Origin: Planctomycetota bacterium
GTDB lineage: Bacteria > Planctomycetota > Brocadiia > SM23-32 > JAKLEA01
DNA: 64,000 nucleotides
NCBI GenBank assembly: GCA_022711755.1
Contig: JAKLEA010000003.1
Coordinates: 62,001-126,000, forward strand
Direction of reading: 5' to 3'
In this document: piece after piece, positions 62,959 to 64,000 of the stretch
Numbering within the stretch: position 1 is the stretch's first letter
How the letters are laid out: each line of letters begins with the position of its first letter
Notes under the pieces: model-generated
What the model was told of the DNA's origin: nothing
Seen by the model: the letters and a program-made list of their open reading frames with translations, nothing else
Databases searched by the model: none
Translations under genes and position numbers: made by a program

Positions 62959-64000
62959 TCATCGTTGTTCACCGCCTGCTGGCCGGGCCTGAGAACTTAC
63001 TCCCTTCAGCCTGACAATCGCCCCAGCCAGATGTCTTCGAGCCTCATACAATTTCTGCGGATCGTGATCGAAGACCATCGGTGAGGTGATAAGCCCGTCC
63101 GCAAGGCGCAGTTCCGGAACATCGCTACCCCCGGACGCCTGTTTGAGCAGCCAGAAATACTCCCTGTCCTCCAGCCCCTCCCTGAGCATTTCGAAGCGGA
63201 TGGTGTTGATCGGTCCGCTCACGACCGGTTCGGACGGGGGCGTCGCTACGGGGGGGTAAAGGAGATAGCCGTCGCCGTTGCCGTAGGTCTCCCCCTTCTT
63301 GTCCGCTCTGCTGTAGCTCATCGTGTCCCGCCAGGGATTCTTATAGTTCCAGTAGGTCGTGCTCCAGTAGAGGGAGCCGTCAACGCCGTACTTCTCCATC
63401 ATCCAGAAATGGATGCGCTGGTTGAGCGCCGGGTGGTCAATGAAGTTGTTGGGGAACGGGAACCTGGGGACCGTGCAGACGTACCACCACACTTTCTCGC
63501 CCTTTGCCTGACGCTCCCTGGCGCGCTCGTGATTGTATGCCGAAAAGACCGGAACCCAGATATCCACCGACTCGTAAAAATACGGTAGCGGCGCAGGCTC
63601 CAGATTCAATGTCAGGAGGGTCCGCAATCCGGGCAGGTTTTTGTGTATGAAGTCCATTCCTTCCTTGACCGACGGGTAGCTCTTCAGCGGCGGTTCGTCG
63701 GTCCAGTAGGTGTAGCACTTTTTCAGCCAGCCCTTTTCCCTGAGGTGTTCGACTATGCCGCCCTGGCCTTTCCGGTAGAGGGCGAGGTACTCCTCGCTTC
63801 CCCGTTTGTGCCCGGCGATTTCGCCGGGGATGATGGAGTGCGGGAAGTTGAAGGAGGTCATCTTCAACTCGTCAAGCGCCCAGGAGGCTGCGGCGTCAAA
63901 CTGCGCGAAATCGAGTTTAACCTGCGCGTCCCCGCCCGCGCCCTGAATGTCCACACCGATCGGGCCGACGTGCGCCATGGGGCTGTAACAGGAAATTCTG
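62959..64000 (-). CDS. DUF4091/GH123-like glycosidase, 5' end beyond the window
   Basis: The visible 346 codons are the C-terminal part; the frame is open through base 64000, so the start lies outside. The sequence matches the DUF4091 domain of GH123-like enzymes: YTYWTDEPP holds an adjacent Asp-Glu pair like the GH123 catalytic pair, and VWWYVCTVPRFPFPN, GSLYWSTTYWNYKNPW, IRFEMLREGLEDREYFWLL are typical of the family's C-terminus. GH123 enzymes are N-acetyl-beta-galactosaminidases using substrate assistance; DUF4091 proteins are more varied. It ends 141 bases before the STN protein on the same strand. Confidence 0.82.
   Translation of the reverse strand, partial: RISCYSPMAHVGPIGVDIQGAGGDAQVKLDFAQFDAAASWALDELKMTSFNFPHSIIPGEIAGHKRGSEEYLALYRKGQGGIVEHLREKGWLKKCYTYWTDEPPLKSYPSVKEGMDFIHKNLPGLRTLLTLNLEPAPLPYFYESVDIWVPVFSAYNHERARERQAKGEKVWWYVCTVPRFPFPNNFIDHPALNQRIHFWMMEKYGVDGSLYWSTTYWNYKNPWRDTMSYSRADKKGETYGNGDGYLLYPPVATPPSEPVVSGPINTIRFEMLREGLEDREYFWLLKQASGGSDVPELRLADGLITSPMVFDHDPQKLYEARRHLAGAIVRLKGVSSQARPAGGEQR

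Overview
The window is G+C-rich and densely coding, with strong Shine-Dalgarno sequences before most genes. Its content points to a free-living, polysaccharide-degrading bacterium of the PVC/Planctomycetota-like kind (Planctomycetota, Lentisphaerota/Kiritimatiellota, Hydrogenedentota, Sumerlaeota or similar). The evidence is a LEPR-XLL leader on a giant surface protein, a PEP-CTERM protein, ThuA/HEAT, PmoA-like (DUF6807), DUF4838 and DUF4091 proteins, an iduronate-sulfatase-like enzyme, GH116, GH5 and GH130-like enzymes, a heparinase-type lyase, and two GFO/IDH/MocA oxidoreductases. No rRNA, tRNA, CRISPR array, transposase or phage gene was seen.

Layout. 0-4.2 kb: ThuA/HEAT protein and PmoA-like protein. 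4.2-7.4 kb: a probable operon of PilZ protein, helix-hairpin-helix protein, MglA-type GTPase and metallophosphoesterase behind a good sigma70-type promoter. 7.4-10.5 kb: PqaA-like hydrolase and an unrecognised barrel-type enzyme, minus strand. 10.7-15.3 kb: glycyl radical enzyme, rubredoxin-fused flavoprotein and endonuclease/exonuclease/phosphatase, plus strand. 15.6-22.0 kb: minus-strand run of GH116, an unknown zinc-cluster protein and a linalool dehydratase/isomerase-like protein. 22.3-27.3 kb: a 1616-residue LEPR-XLL/PKD/C45-hydrolase/FG-GAP/dockerin protein whose promoter carries a 14-G tract between the -35 and -10 boxes. 27.7-38.5 kb: oxidoreductase, PEP-CTERM protein, DUF4838 lipoprotein, heparinase-like lyase, a large unknown secreted protein and a GH130-like enzyme. 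38.7-42.6 kb: a complete sugar ABC importer. 42.7-44.9 kb: a visibly A+T-richer two-gene cassette (PD-(D/E)XK nuclease-like protein plus an unknown partner) with its own promoter and a perfect palindrome in the spacer. 45.0-50.1 kb: GH5, CorA, transketolase and ZIP transporter. 50.3-50.7 kb: hicB with a frameshifted hicA. 50.7-64 kb: sulfatase, methyltransferase, a 1966-residue secreted protein, SUMF1-like protein, oxidoreductase, STN-domain protein and a DUF4091/GH123-like protein cut by the window edge.

How the genes fit together (inference): most of the window serves breakdown and uptake of complex, partly sulfated or uronate-containing glycans. Secreted and lipoprotein hydrolases and lyases release sugars, the ABC importer takes them up, and oxidoreductases and transketolase process them. 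The parts that stand out are the poly-G promoter, the A+T-rich nuclease cassette, the broken HicA toxin, the PilZ/HHH/MglA signalling cluster, and a linalool dehydratase/isomerase homologue that keeps both catalytic cysteines.
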